From positions 62,001 through 126,000 of the forward strand of contig NZ_JHZF01000017.1 of assembly GCF_000688295.1 (NCBI RefSeq): 64,000 bases of DNA, given 5' to 3'. The position numbers and the translations under genes were made by a program. Each line of letters opens with the position of its first letter. The stretch's first letter is position 1. The notes under the pieces are model-generated. The model saw only the letters and a list, made by a program, of their open reading frames with translations, was not told the origin of the DNA and did not search any database. The DNA is from Pseudooceanicola nanhaiensis DSM 18065 (GTDB lineage Bacteria > Pseudomonadota > Alphaproteobacteria > Rhodobacterales > Rhodobacteraceae). This document shows positions 1 to 8,615 of the stretch, in pieces.

Positions 1-402
1 GTCGTTCCGGATCAACACCACCGTATTGACGGGCTGGCTGCCTGCTATCCCGAAGTCGCGCACGTCGAGTTCGAAATCCTTGAGCGTCACCCACCGTGTC
101 GGGATCGAGTTGCAAAGGCAGATCTCGAGCCCGTCCGGCCTGGACGAGTTGTGCATGTAGGTGGCGGCCTGGATGCCAGCGGCTCCTGGCCGCGGCTCGA
201 CCACGACGGTCGGTTCGCCCGGCAGGTATTTGGCCACGAAGGGCGCAAGCGTCCGCGCGAACAGGTCGGTGGACCCGCCGGCCGCGAAATTCTGCACGAT
301 GCGGACGGTCTTGCCCGAAAAATCGGCCTCTTGCGCGGCGGCCACATTGGGTATCGCAAATGCGGACGCCATTGCCAGCGCTGCGAAAATCTTCTGTCTC
401 AT
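1..402 (-). CDS. Tripartite tricarboxylate transporter substrate-binding protein (Bug/TctC family), 3' end beyond window
   Basis: N-terminal 134 codons of a periplasmic substrate-binding protein; the gene continues past position 1. The start ATG (402-400) is preceded by GGAGG at 408-412. The product opens with a signal peptide (MRQKIFAALAMASAFAIPNVAAA) and then the Bug-family strand GKTVRIVQNFAAGGSTD, in which the AGGSTD loop normally contacts the ligand carboxylate. Bug proteins deliver carboxylates, often aromatic acids, to TctAB permeases; no permease genes are visible, so they may lie to the left. It sits 24 bp downstream of the 204-aa unknown gene on the same strand and is probably co-transcribed with it. 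The substrate cannot be read from the sequence. Confidence 0.85.
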   Translation of the reverse strand, partial: MRQKIFAALAMASAFAIPNVAAAQEADFSGKTVRIVQNFAAGGSTDLFARTLAPFVAKYLPGEPTVVVEPRPGAAGIQAATYMHNSSRPDGLEICLCNSIPTRWVTLKDFELDVRDFGIAGSQPVNTVVLIRND

Positions 403-426
403 AATCTCCTCCCAGAGTTGGTGATG

Positions 427-1041
427 TCAGGTGGCGCTGGATCCGATGCAGCGCGTCGCCACCACCGAAGTATCGGTCATGTAGCTGCGTCTGCGCGCGA
501 AGCTCTCGACCCATCGTGGCTTGGACTGCTCGGGCGGCAGGTTGAAGAACCGCGATGCAGACCAAGCCTCGAGGTCGTCGTACCTGGCGATCAGCAGGTA
601 ACGCGTCACGCCGTTTTCGGGCGCGGTGTGCCACATGCCGACGACGTGGCACTTCGTGTCTTTTTCAAACTCGTCCCACACGGGGATCGTGTCGGCCTCG
701 AAGCTCCCGGCCTTGTCGCTTAGAACATGGAACCACCGGTTGGTGAACATCGCCCTGCTTTCCTCGAGCAGGTCGAGATCGCGCTCGGAGGCTGGCGACA
801 GCGCCTGGCGCGTGACAGACACCACGTCATTCAGCGCTTCGATCTCCTCTACCGCCGCGTCCATCCGGGCCTGGTCCTCGGCGGACAGCACGGCGAAAAC
901 GGTGTTGACGCTTGCACCGATCTGGGGCGCGAAGAGGCCGATCGCCCGTACCGCGCCGTCGGCCAGCCTCAGTTCACGCAACTGGCGTCCCACGGCGTCC
1001 CACCGGTTGGGTGCGGTCGCAACGGTCAGGTATTCCTTCAT
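427..1041 (-). CDS. Hypothetical protein, probable two-repeat ferredoxin-like (dimeric alpha/beta-barrel type) fold
   Basis: 204 residues, soluble, with no signal peptide or membrane segment. I chose the ATG at 1041 because AAGGAG (1056-1051) lies 9 nt upstream; a TTG 18 nt earlier overlaps that ribosome site. The two halves look similar in layout (MKEYLTVAT... and RWFHVL...TRYLLIARYDDLEAW...), which suggests a tandem NIPSNAP or dimeric-barrel arrangement, but I recognise no catalytic motif. It is divergent from the LysR gene and directly upstream of the Bug-type binding protein, so a role in metabolising the transported acid is plausible. The function is unknown. Confidence 0.6.
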   Translation of the reverse strand: MKEYLTVATAPNRWDAVGRQLRELRLADGAVRAIGLFAPQIGASVNTVFAVLSAEDQARMDAAVEEIEALNDVVSVTRQALSPASERDLDLLEESRAMFTNRWFHVLSDKAGSFEADTIPVWDEFEKDTKCHVVGMWHTAPENGVTRYLLIARYDDLEAWSASRFFNLPPEQSKPRWVESFARRRSYMTDTSVVATRCIGSSAT

Positions 1042-1187
1042 CTGGCAAATCTCCTTCAACTGCGCTCCGAAAGGGGCGCATTGCCGTGGTCGTTTTCGGA
1101 TTTCCTCCCATCGGGCAGCCTTCGCCGCCCGTCCACGGATAAGTTTAGACGGGGCGAGCTATAGAGATAAAATTCATAAAACCGTAA

Positions 1188-1210
1188 GCCCATCGGCAGA
1201 ACCGATGGGC
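1188..1210. promoter_or_regulatory. Inverted repeat in the divergent 204-aa gene / lysR promoter region
   Basis: GCCCATCGG (1188-1196) and CCGATGGGC (1202-1210) form perfect 9-bp arms around a 5-nt centre. The repeat ends 15 bp before the preferred lysR start and overlaps an alternative ATG at 1205. In a 184-bp divergent intergenic region it may be an operator for the LysR protein or a leader hairpin; there is no T-run to make it a terminator. Confidence 0.4.
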
Positions 1211-1225
1211 TGTGGAGTCGCTGCC

Positions 1226-2146
1226 GTGGATCGAAATCACCGGAACTTCCTCCTGGTGTCAGAGGCAGGCAGTTTTTCTGCAGCGGCCCGGTCACATGGG
1301 ATCAGCCAGTCAGCATTGTCTGAATCGGTGTCGAAGCTCGAAGATCACTACCGGGTGCAACTCTTCGATCGCGTCGCGCGTGGGGTCCTGCTGACGGAAT
1401 ACGGCCAGATCGTCCTCGAACGTGTGAAGGCGATCCGGGCCGAGTACGACAACACCGCCCGCGAGATCGAGGCGCAAAGGGAAAAGTCGCTGGCCGAACT
1501 CCGGATAAGCTGCGGCCCTCGCTGGGCCATCAACCTGATGCCTGCCTTGATCGCCAGCCTGCAAAACGAGTTCCGGGGCTTCAACGCACGCGTCGTCATG
1601 GCCCATCGGTCTCAGATCATGGAGTCCCTGCAAAAGCGTGAGACCGACGTCGGTGTCTGCGGCATCGCGAAACCGCCCCAAGACCCCGGCCTGGCATACG
1701 AGATGCTTTCAACGGTGCATTCCAACATCTTCGCAAGGGAAGGCCATCCGGTGCACGCGACCGGCTCGGCAGTCGACCTTTCGGAATGGCCCTGGACGAA
1801 CCTCCACCGAAGCCCCGTCGAGCAGCTGTTGCCCGAGGACGTGATCCTGAAGATGTCTCGAAAGCACATGGTCACGCTGACCACCGACAGCTTCACAATA
1901 GCGCTGCGCCACGCCGCACTCAGCGACAATCTGCTGATAATCCCCGAAGCCCTGGCCAACCTGGCAAAGAGTTATGGACTGAAGGCTGTCCAAGGCCACC
2001 TGCCAATCCGCGAGTTCCGAACGGCGGTGTTCTACCATCGCGCGATACAATCCCGCCCCGTGATCCGGCGACTAATCACCGTGATCCGCGACTGGGACAA
2101 CGGCGGGCAGGACGAGGCGGCACTGGCCAGAGCATTATCGCGATAA
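1226..2146 (+). CDS. LysR-family transcriptional regulator
   Basis: 306-residue regulator. The N-terminal winged helix-turn-helix (about residues 5-60, FLLVSEAGSFSAAARSHGISQSAL) is typical of LysR, followed by a linker helix and a periplasmic-binding-like effector domain. The start chosen is GTG at 1226, with GGAG (1214-1217) 8 nt upstream; it gives the normal MDRNHRNFLLV-type start. An in-frame ATG at 1205 has no ribosome site and lies inside an inverted repeat. It is divergent from the 204-aa gene and the Bug-type binding protein, the usual geometry for a LysR protein controlling its neighbour. The effector is probably the transported carboxylate. Confidence 0.88.
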   Translation: MDRNHRNFLLVSEAGSFSAAARSHGISQSALSESVSKLEDHYRVQLFDRVARGVLLTEYGQIVLERVKAIRAEYDNTAREIEAQREKSLAELRISCGPRWAINLMPALIASLQNEFRGFNARVVMAHRSQIMESLQKRETDVGVCGIAKPPQDPGLAYEMLSTVHSNIFAREGHPVHATGSAVDLSEWPWTNLHRSPVEQLLPEDVILKMSRKHMVTLTTDSFTIALRHAALSDNLLIIPEALANLAKSYGLKAVQGHLPIREFRTAVFYHRAIQSRPVIRRLITVIRDWDNGGQDEAALARALSR

Positions 2147-2398
2147 ATGCATACACCAGCGCTTGGAGGCCTGGGTATCCCGAACCGCGCGGACCGTTCC
2201 GGATGCACGACGTTCAAGGCGATCCCCGCCGCCTCGCCTGACGGGCCAAGAGTTGAGGGTCCCGAAACGACCGGACATCCGGCCGTGGCTTCCGTCACCG
2301 TCCGAAATTCGGGGAGGTGTCAAACAGAAGCGTGAGGCCGAGGACCGCGATGCTTCCTGCCCCGCCGCCACGCCGCAAGAGCACACGCGGCACCGGCC

Positions 2399-4858
2399 TC
2401 AGACCACGACCCGCGACCACGCGCCGTAGCCGTGGCGGACCGGACCACGGGGAATGCTCGCCGAGACAAGGGCGAGCCCGGCCGCAATGTCGGCCCCGCG
2501 CTGAAGCCATGTGCCCGCCATCACCAAGGCACAGACCACCAGACCGGCGCCGAGACAGACGTTCAGGAACCGCACCGGACGCGCGCTTTCTGCCAGTGCA
2601 GTCACCGCGACGGTCACCGCGAGCGCGCCGACCAGGTGATCGGCATCGGCCAGCATCCCCTCCGTACCGAGCGTCAGGCGGGTGAACATCAGCCACACCC
2701 CGATCGCCACGCTGGCGCAGAGCCCCCATGTGAGGCCGACGCCACCGCCCAGCATCTCGCCGAGAAGGGCACGCGGCGGACGCTCGAAGCTTTCCTGCCG
2801 CAGGTCGTCCGGCCCTTCGTCGGTGTCGCCCGTGAGGAGGATCCGCAGCACGGGGCGTCCGGCGCGGCGGCGGCGGGCGAGGAACTGGCAGGTGGCGATC
2901 AGCTCGTCCACCGAATAGGGAATCTGGATCAGCATTGCCGCCGCAGTCAGCAGGCAGAGCGTGCACCACGTGCCCAGCAGTATCGGCTGGATCACGATGA
3001 AGGTGATCGAAACGATACCGAGCGGCACGATCATGATGCCGAAGATCAGCACCAGCCACGGCATCGTCCGCCAGCGCCGGGCCGAGCCGACCAGCCCGAT
3101 CAGGATCTCGAGCTGGTAGGTCAGCGCGCCCAGGCCGGCGTCCGGCACGGGCCAGGCTTCGGAAACCGAGGAGGTGATGATCTCCTCGGTGCCGTTCTTC
3201 GGGTCCTCCGGGCTGCCCGGAAAGAACGGTTCCCACACCGACTCCACATGGCCCAGCTGATAGGCGGCCAGGTAGCGCGAGATGAAATAGCCGATGAACG
3301 CGAGCGCGATGATCGGCAGTCTCTGGGTCCAGTCCGAGGGCGAATAGTCCCAGCCCTTCGGGATCGTCGGGCCCGTCACGGCGGCCATCGTGCCGACCCC
3401 CGGCGCCGGCCGTGTGCAGACGGCCAGGCCGAAGATGATCGCACCCACGAGCGAGCCGTTCAGATAGGCCGCGGGGCTTTCCGTCCAGAAAACCAGTGGC
3501 GCCGTCATCACCCAGGTCGCCACCACGGCCACGCCCCAGCGGACCAGCGCCGCCCGCCACGATAGGGCGAGGAAGCTGCCGGCCATGACCAGCCCTCCCG
3601 CAACCATGTCGCTCAGCAGCATTCCGGTGTCCGCCGCATACCCAAGCAGCATCGGCGCGATCAGCAGCCATGCGCCCATCCCGATATTGAGGAAGTGGGC
3701 CCAGATGTGCGCGGCATGCGCACGGCGGAACGCCTCCTCCGCCTGTCGGCGCAGCGATTCAGGGTCGTCCCGGTCGGCGGCCGCCTCCAGCCAACGAGGC
3801 TTGGTGAGCCCGTTGGCCTCGTACCACGCTACCGGATCCTCCTTGAGCGCGCTGACCATGGCCGGCAGCGTCTCGCGCAGCGAATGACGGGGGCGCCAGC
3901 CGAGAAGCGCCTCGGCCCGGCTGATGTCGAGTTCGTAATGGTCGTCCGCCATGCGCACCATGAACGGCTTGATGAACGGTTCCTCGCCGTGGTCGAAATC
4001 GTCCGGCACGACGGGTTCGGATTTCTGCTGGAGCCATGCGCCGGCGGCCGCCAGAGGCTTCGGGACCGACAGCGTCGTCCAGTCGTCTTCGTCGTGGATC
4101 AGCCGCGCCAGTGTCTCCTGCAGCTCTCCGTATCCCATGGCTTCGGATTCGCCGACGAGGATCACCGCCTCTTCGGGCAGCTCGGCGCGGCGGTCCACGA
4201 CCCGGGCGAAGGCGTCGAGCATGTCCTCGCGATGAAGAAAGGACTGGCCCGTCGCGAGGTCTCCGGAATAGGCATGCGCCTTCGGATCGCGTTCATAGAT
4301 GCGCCGGATCTGCTCGGCCAGCGTGGGCACCGCGGTGGATTCGTCGTAGAGCCCGGCCAGGTGCAACAACACGAAGGGGATGCCGCCGTGCTCTTCGCGT
4401 ATCACCGCCTCCGTCTCGGCCTTCGACTCCGGATAGGCCCATTGAGGGTCAATCTGCGTCGTCTCCGTGATCGGCAGTCCCGGCGCGCCGGGGCGATGCA
4501 CCAGCATCGTCCCGGAATAGACGAAGCGTTCGACGGTATAGGCCGACAGGGCGTTCAGCAGGTTGCGCGTGCCCTCGACGTTGACCTTGTCGTAGAGCGG
4601 GTTTTCCTCGCCCGAGAAGTCGAAGAAGGCGGCAAGGTGGATGACCGCGGCAAACCGGCTGCCATGCGCCTCGGCCACATCCTCGAGCGCCCGCGCGACC
4701 GAGGCCGCGTCGGTGATGTCGAAGGCGAAGATCCCCTCGCCCGCCTCGAGGTCGAGCCCCACGACCTCGTAATCGGCGCCCAACCTTTCACGCAGGGCCC
4801 GGCCGATCGATCCGGCGGCTCCGGTTATAAGGACTCTCGGTTTCTCTGTCATCTCCAC
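2399..4858 (-). CDS. NAD-dependent epimerase fused to SPW and vitamin K epoxide reductase-like membrane domains
   Basis: 819 residues (GTG start; an in-frame ATG 6 nt later is the alternative and neither has a clear ribosome site). Residues 1-340 are an extended short-chain dehydrogenase/epimerase: GAAGSIGRAL NAD loop near residue 13, and Y-x3-K in YPESK. Residues about 385-490 resemble an SPW-repeat membrane unit (HIWAHFLNIGMGAWLLIAP). Residues about 515-660 match the VKOR family, with redox motif CTLC at 632-635 in a membrane helix, and the C-terminus returns to an SPW-like segment. VKOR domains reoxidise thiol oxidoreductases. The electron partner and epimerase substrate are unknown. The gene is convergent with lysR. 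Confidence 0.8.
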   Translation of the reverse strand: MEMTEKPRVLITGAAGSIGRALRERLGADYEVVGLDLEAGEGIFAFDITDAASVARALEDVAEAHGSRFAAVIHLAAFFDFSGEENPLYDKVNVEGTRNLLNALSAYTVERFVYSGTMLVHRPGAPGLPITETTQIDPQWAYPESKAETEAVIREEHGGIPFVLLHLAGLYDESTAVPTLAEQIRRIYERDPKAHAYSGDLATGQSFLHREDMLDAFARVVDRRAELPEEAVILVGESEAMGYGELQETLARLIHDEDDWTTLSVPKPLAAAGAWLQQKSEPVVPDDFDHGEEPFIKPFMVRMADDHYELDISRAEALLGWRPRHSLRETLPAMVSALKEDPVAWYEANGLTKPRWLEAAADRDDPESLRRQAEEAFRRAHAAHIWAHFLNIGMGAWLLIAPMLLGYAADTGMLLSDMVAGGLVMAGSFLALSWRAALVRWGVAVVATWVMTAPLVFWTESPAAYLNGSLVGAIIFGLAVCTRPAPGVGTMAAVTGPTIPKGWDYSPSDWTQRLPIIALAFIGYFISRYLAAYQLGHVESVWEPFFPGSPEDPKNGTEEIITSSVSEAWPVPDAGLGALTYQLEILIGLVGSARRWRTMPWLVLIFGIMIVPLGIVSITFIVIQPILLGTWCTLCLLTAAAMLIQIPYSVDELIATCQFLARRRRAGRPVLRILLTGDTDEGPDDLRQESFERPPRALLGEMLGGGVGLTWGLCASVAIGVWLMFTRLTLGTEGMLADADHLVGALAVTVAVTALAESARPVRFLNVCLGAGLVVCALVMAGTWLQRGADIAAGLALVSASIPRGPVRHGYGAWSRVVV

Positions 4859-4921
4859 CCGGCCAGTTCGTCTCTGCGGTCCCGCTCGGGCCCCGAAGCG
4901 GGGCGCGGCCCGCCGCCCGGC

Positions 4922-5470
4922 TCAGCGATCGTCGACGATGATCGTCACGTCCTCGGTGCCTGCCGTCTCCCAGGTCAGGATGTCCTCGGCCGTGAACCCC
5001 GCGCTCTCCAGGGCGCGCCTCGCGAAGATGTTCAGCCGGATCTGATCTCGGATGCCTGCGATGACCTCCGCGTTTTCGCGCAACACCTCGGTCAGGGACT
5101 GAGCGTGATAGGCATCGTTTCCCTCGAGGTCGCTGATCGGAACGACGTGCACCGACCCCTGCGAGGAAAGGTGGGAAAGTGGATCCTGCGGCATGGCGGT
5201 CTTGCTGCGCACGCTGTCGATGACCGCCTGGACGTCGTCCAGCATGTCGCGCGAGGGATAGGAGTCTTCCACATTGGTGGCCGCGTCTTCCTTGGTGTCG
5301 GCGTCCGAGCTCGCGGTCTCGGGGTCCGAAGGGGGCCGGGTGACATCTGCCGCCGGGTCCTGCGTGCCGGCCGACGCGCTCGCGCCGCTGTCCTCCTGCG
5401 TAGGCGCCGCGGCTGCTGGCGCCGCTGCAAGCATGAGAATGCCCAAAGCGCATGCTGTCGTTTTCATCAT
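4922..5470 (-). CDS. Secreted hypothetical protein
   Basis: 182 residues starting with a clear signal peptide (MMKTTACALGILMLAAAPAAAA), followed by a low-complexity acidic, Ser/Ala/Asp-rich stretch (to about residue 70) and a C-terminal domain of about 100 residues ending TEDVTIIVDDR. GGGAGG is 4-8 nt upstream of two consecutive ATG codons. It is predicted to be periplasmic or exported. It lies 63 bp upstream of the epimerase-VKOR fusion and downstream of the CAP-domain gene on the same strand, so these three may form an envelope-related unit. I recognise no family. Confidence 0.65.
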   Translation of the reverse strand: MMKTTACALGILMLAAAPAAAAPTQEDSGASASAGTQDPAADVTRPPSDPETASSDADTKEDAATNVEDSYPSRDMLDDVQAVIDSVRSKTAMPQDPLSHLSSQGSVHVVPISDLEGNDAYHAQSLTEVLRENAEVIAGIRDQIRLNIFARRALESAGFTAEDILTWETAGTEDVTIIVDDR

Positions 5471-5575
5471 TGCCTCCCGCTGGCTCTGAAATCTGGAGTT
5501 GCAAATCCAACAGGAGCTGCCGGGAAATGTTCCCGAGCGATCGGACCTCGTGTCGGAGACGAGCCGCTGCAGCGC

Positions 5576-6580
5576 TCAACGCTCGGCCGCGAGGACAAGG
5601 ATGGCCAGCTTGCGACCGCGCCCGTCCCTTCGGACAACCATCGCGTAGTGCGTCATCTGCGGATCAAACAGGTTGGCCCGGCGCGCATCCTGGTCGAGCC
5701 AGTCGTTCACGAAGGCGCGCACGTCGCCCTCCGTGATCACCTGGCCGCACCCGCCACATTCCGCCATCAGCGCCTTCAGATCCCGGAAGGCGCGCAGACT
5801 GCGTGGCATCGTGGCGAAGAGGTCCAGATCCTGCAGTCGGAAGCTGTCCAGGTCGGACGGCACCGCGTCCAGGATCGCCTCGCGCAAGGCCGAGCTGCCG
5901 GCGACGGGCGGCAGGCCGGCTTCGTGTCGCGCTGCGTTGAGCTCGTCACCCGCCAATTCCATTACGTCGCCGTCCTCGACCTCAGCGGTGCCCTTGCCGC
6001 GTGACGTCCCCGGACCGGCAAAAGTCTGAACGGCATAGATCACACCGTCACCGGACGCCGCACCGAAACCGAACCGCGCAAGCCCGCGCCGCAGGATGTT
6101 CGCACGATGCTCGGGACTGTCCATCCAGCCTTCGTGGAACTGCGAGATACGGTCCCGGTCGAGCGCACCACAATTGCGGCACATCGCGATGTTCTCGGCG
6201 ACGAGTTCCCATTCCCCGCCGCCCGCGTCGAGAAACCTCTCTCGCGGCCCGTCACCGCCCGGGGTGACATGCGAATAATATCCGCGCTCGAGCATGTCCT
6301 CGGCATGGAGCTGCGCGGCCTCGTCCAGAACGTCTCCGCCTTCGAGCGGCGGCAGACCCTCGTCCTGCCGCGAGGTGTTCACGTGTTCGAGGGCGGCGGC
6401 GCGCAGGGCGGCGATATCCTCGGCACCCGACGCCTGGCCGGACATGACGAGCAGCGCGAGGGAGAGCATTCCCGCCCAGGCCAGGACACGCCTGCGTATT
6501 ACGGTCAAAGCTTCGCCCGGCGCGATCGCCACAGCCGGCAGGTCGAGGAGGTCCGAGCTCCGCAATTCACCCCTGTTCAT
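5576..6580 (-). CDS. CAP/SCP-domain secreted protein with a degenerate second CAP copy
   Basis: 334 residues from the ATG at 6580, which has GGGAG 6 nt upstream; a longer reading from a TTG at 6631 lacks a ribosome site. A membrane or signal segment lies at about residues 30-52 (VLAWAGMLSLALLVMSG). The first CAP domain (about 55-195) has the expected HAEDM (92-96), SHVTP (103-107), EN (129-130) and SPEHRANIL (155-163) motifs. Residues 210-334 repeat the framework (LNAARHEAGLPPV, a VNDW...RRANL block, a TMVV-like last strand) but lack the HAxxM histidine, so this looks like a decayed second copy. CAP proteins are secreted; biochemical roles in bacteria are poorly defined. Confidence 0.8.
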   Translation of the reverse strand: MNRGELRSSDLLDLPAVAIAPGEALTVIRRRVLAWAGMLSLALLVMSGQASGAEDIAALRAAALEHVNTSRQDEGLPPLEGGDVLDEAAQLHAEDMLERGYYSHVTPGGDGPRERFLDAGGGEWELVAENIAMCRNCGALDRDRISQFHEGWMDSPEHRANILRRGLARFGFGAASGDGVIYAVQTFAGPGTSRGKGTAEVEDGDVMELAGDELNAARHEAGLPPVAGSSALREAILDAVPSDLDSFRLQDLDLFATMPRSLRAFRDLKALMAECGGCGQVITEGDVRAFVNDWLDQDARRANLFDPQMTHYAMVVRRDGRGRKLAILVLAAER

Positions 6581-6838
6581 CCACCGCTCCCTTGCACGTT
6601 CCGAGTCCGGGAAACGGAAACGGGCGCGCAATGTTCCCGGACTCGACGCTCACCCGGGATGGGGGCCGTCGGAATCCTGCCCCCGGGTCCCGTCGGAAGA
6701 CCGGATTAAGTCCGGCGACTGCCTGAGAAAGATTTGCCGCCCCGGACTGCGGTGCTACAACGACGTACAGGTTTTGAACCTCTTCCGCATCCGGCGGCAA
6801 TCGGCAGTTCGAGCAGAGTGCGCAGCGAGGTGAGTTCC

Positions 6839-7549
6839 TTGACGACACTTTTCCCAGGCAGCTATTGCGGCGACGCACCTTCGCCGGACCTGATCTGGCA
6901 ATCCTTCAATCTCGACCCGTATCTGCTGGCCGTTCTCGCACTCCTCGCCGTCGCGCTGCGGCGGCAGCCGCCGGCGCTGGTCGCGGTGGCCGTGCTGGCC
7001 GTCGTGTTCGTCTCGCCATTGTGCGCCATAGCAGTGGCCCTGTTTTCGGCCCGGGTGGTGCATCATGTGCTGTTGGTCGCCGTCGCGGCCCCGCTTCTGG
7101 CGGCGGCGCTTCCCGCGCCGCGCCGGGCGCGGGTCATCCCGCTGCATTTCATGCTGTCCACCGCGGTCCTTTGGGTCTGGCACCTTCCTCAGGCCTATGA
7201 CCTGGCGCTGCGCGACATCGCAGTCTACTGGATCATGCAACTTTCCCTGCTCGGATCCGCGACCCTGTTCTGGCGCGCGGTACTTGTCGGCGCAGAGGCG
7301 ATCGGCGGCGTGCTCTGGGGCCTGGCCGGCCTGATCCAAATGGGCCTGCTCGGCGCAATTCTGACCCTGGCCCCCGCCCCCCTCTACGACTCCCATGCGC
7401 AGGCGCCCTATCTCTGGGGGCTGACGCCGCTCGCGGATCAGCAACTCGGCGGCCTTCTCATGTGGGTGCCGGCCATGCTGCCCTATCTCGTCGTGATCGC
7501 CGTGCTCGCCCGGCGCGGGTGGCGGTCCGCATCCGTGGCCTCTGCATGA
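6839..7549 (+). CDS. ctaG: Cytochrome c oxidase assembly factor CtaG (caa3_CtaG family)
   Basis: Polytopic membrane protein of about 236 residues with at least six hydrophobic helices. ARVVHHVLLVAVAAPLLA and STAVLWVWHLPQAYDLAL are characteristic of the caa3-type CtaG family, which helps copper-site assembly in heme-copper oxidases and is unrelated to Cox11. The preferred start is TTG at 6839, with an AGGTGAG ribosome site just upstream; an in-frame GTG at 6830 is possible. It overlaps the next gene by ATGA and heads the oxidase cluster. Confidence 0.82.
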   Translation: MTTLFPGSYCGDAPSPDLIWQSFNLDPYLLAVLALLAVALRRQPPALVAVAVLAVVFVSPLCAIAVALFSARVVHHVLLVAVAAPLLAAALPAPRRARVIPLHFMLSTAVLWVWHLPQAYDLALRDIAVYWIMQLSLLGSATLFWRAVLVGAEAIGGVLWGLAGLIQMGLLGAILTLAPAPLYDSHAQAPYLWGLTPLADQQLGGLLMWVPAMLPYLVVIAVLARRGWRSASVASA

Positions 7550-8055
7550 CCTTCGCCACGTCACTGGTTCCGCATCTTAAGGCGCTGCATATCAGCATGC
7601 TTCTCCTCTGGTGCGGCGGGCTGTTCGCCCTGCCGCTGATGCTGGCGCGGCATGACCCGGCCATAGGTCAAAGCGACTACTCCCGCATCCGCCAGGCCAC
7701 GCACTATGCCTATACCTTCGGCATCACCCCCGCGGCCGTCCTCGCCATCGCATCGGGGACGGCCCTGATCTTCCTGCGCGACCTCTTCGTGACGTGGCTT
7801 TTCGCAAAGCTGGTCTTCGTCGCAATGCTGGTGATCTTTCACGTCTGGATCGGCTATGTCCTCGTCGCCGTGGCGGAGCGGGAAGGCGAGCATCGCGCCC
7901 CGCGCCCTGCCCTGCCGCTCATCCTCCTGACGGTCTCGATCCTGGCCGTCCTGTCACTGGTCCTCGCCAAGCCGGAACTGGGCGAGTTCCCGGTGCCCGG
8001 ATGGCTGCGCGAGCCGCGCGGTCACCCCTTGCCCTTCGACGTGCCCAGACGATGA
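7546..8055 (+). CDS. CopD/HemJ-like membrane protein
   Basis: 169 residues, four hydrophobic helices, starting at an ATG that overlaps the ctaG stop (ATGA), so translation is probably coupled. The opening PHLKALHISMLLLWCGGLFALPLML with a conserved membrane histidine, and THYAYTFGITPAAVLAIASGTALI, resemble CopD/HemJ-type proteins. In oxidase clusters such proteins are usually assigned to copper handling or heme supply. The 3' end overlaps the convergent DUF2231 gene by 34 bp. Confidence 0.65.
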   Translation: MTFATSLVPHLKALHISMLLLWCGGLFALPLMLARHDPAIGQSDYSRIRQATHYAYTFGITPAAVLAIASGTALIFLRDLFVTWLFAKLVFVAMLVIFHVWIGYVLVAVAEREGEHRAPRPALPLILLTVSILAVLSLVLAKPELGEFPVPGWLREPRGHPLPFDVPRR

Positions 8056-8537
8056 TCGAAGACCAGTTTCCCCCCATGCCATCCCGTCGCCATCACCACG
8101 AGCACGTTGAAGCCCGACAGCACGATGCCGTAGGGCAGAACCGCGGCCTCGTAGCCCTGAAGCCGGTATCCCCAGTTGGTGCCGAGCAGGGACAGCAGCA
8201 GCACCGCGATGACGAAATGCGTCCAGGCAGGCGCCCGGATGCGGATGCCCGGCACCAGCAGCAGCTCGGCCGTTCCCGTCGCGCCGGCCAGCAGACCCAA
8301 GAGGAATGCGGTGCCCGCCGCCCAAATCGCGGCACGGGCCCAGAACAATTCACCCGACCACCAGTAGAACAGGTCGGCCCCGAAGGCACAGAAGGTGAGC
8401 GCCACGGGAAACGCCACGCTCATCGCATGGAGCGGATGCCCCCAGAGACCGACGAGCGACTCCGTCTCTTCGTAGCCGGGGTGCTCCACGATCGGATCGG
8501 AAAGCGTGTCCGGTTCGTTGATCATCTTCTTGGCCAT
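8022..8537 (-). CDS. DUF2231 domain membrane protein
   Basis: 171 residues with four hydrophobic helices. GHPLHAMSVAFPVALTFCAFGADLFYW is the signature N-terminal half of DUF2231, a family often found next to cytochrome and c-type oxidase genes; its HPLH histidines could bind heme or metal. It is the only gene of the oxidase block on the minus strand, converging on the CopD-like gene and divergent from subunit II. The biochemical role of the family is not established. Confidence 0.78.
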   Translation of the reverse strand: MAKKMINEPDTLSDPIVEHPGYEETESLVGLWGHPLHAMSVAFPVALTFCAFGADLFYWWSGELFWARAAIWAAGTAFLLGLLAGATGTAELLLVPGIRIRAPAWTHFVIAVLLLSLLGTNWGYRLQGYEAAVLPYGIVLSGFNVLVVMATGWHGGKLVFDHRLGTSKGKG

Positions 8538-8615
8538 GCCCGGTCCCTACCACGCGGATGTCTCGGAGGTATAACACTCATTCTGCTTCCCGGTTGCGAG
8601 GAGAGCCTGTCCGCC

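Noticed and set aside
626-1225. Upstream extension of the LysR open frame to 626
   Set aside because: The added 200 residues are antisense to the 204-aa gene and LysR proteins begin at the helix-turn-helix; GTG 1226 has a ribosome site.
2147-2398. Short open frames in the gap between lysR and the epimerase-VKOR gene
   Set aside because: No ribosome site, motif or codon pattern; treated as non-coding convergent spacer.
3695-6004. Long 769-codon open frame on the + strand opposite the epimerase-VKOR, secreted and CAP-domain genes
   Set aside because: Arg/Gly/Pro-rich composition, no domain motifs, and runs antisense to well-supported genes; typical shadow of GC-rich codons.
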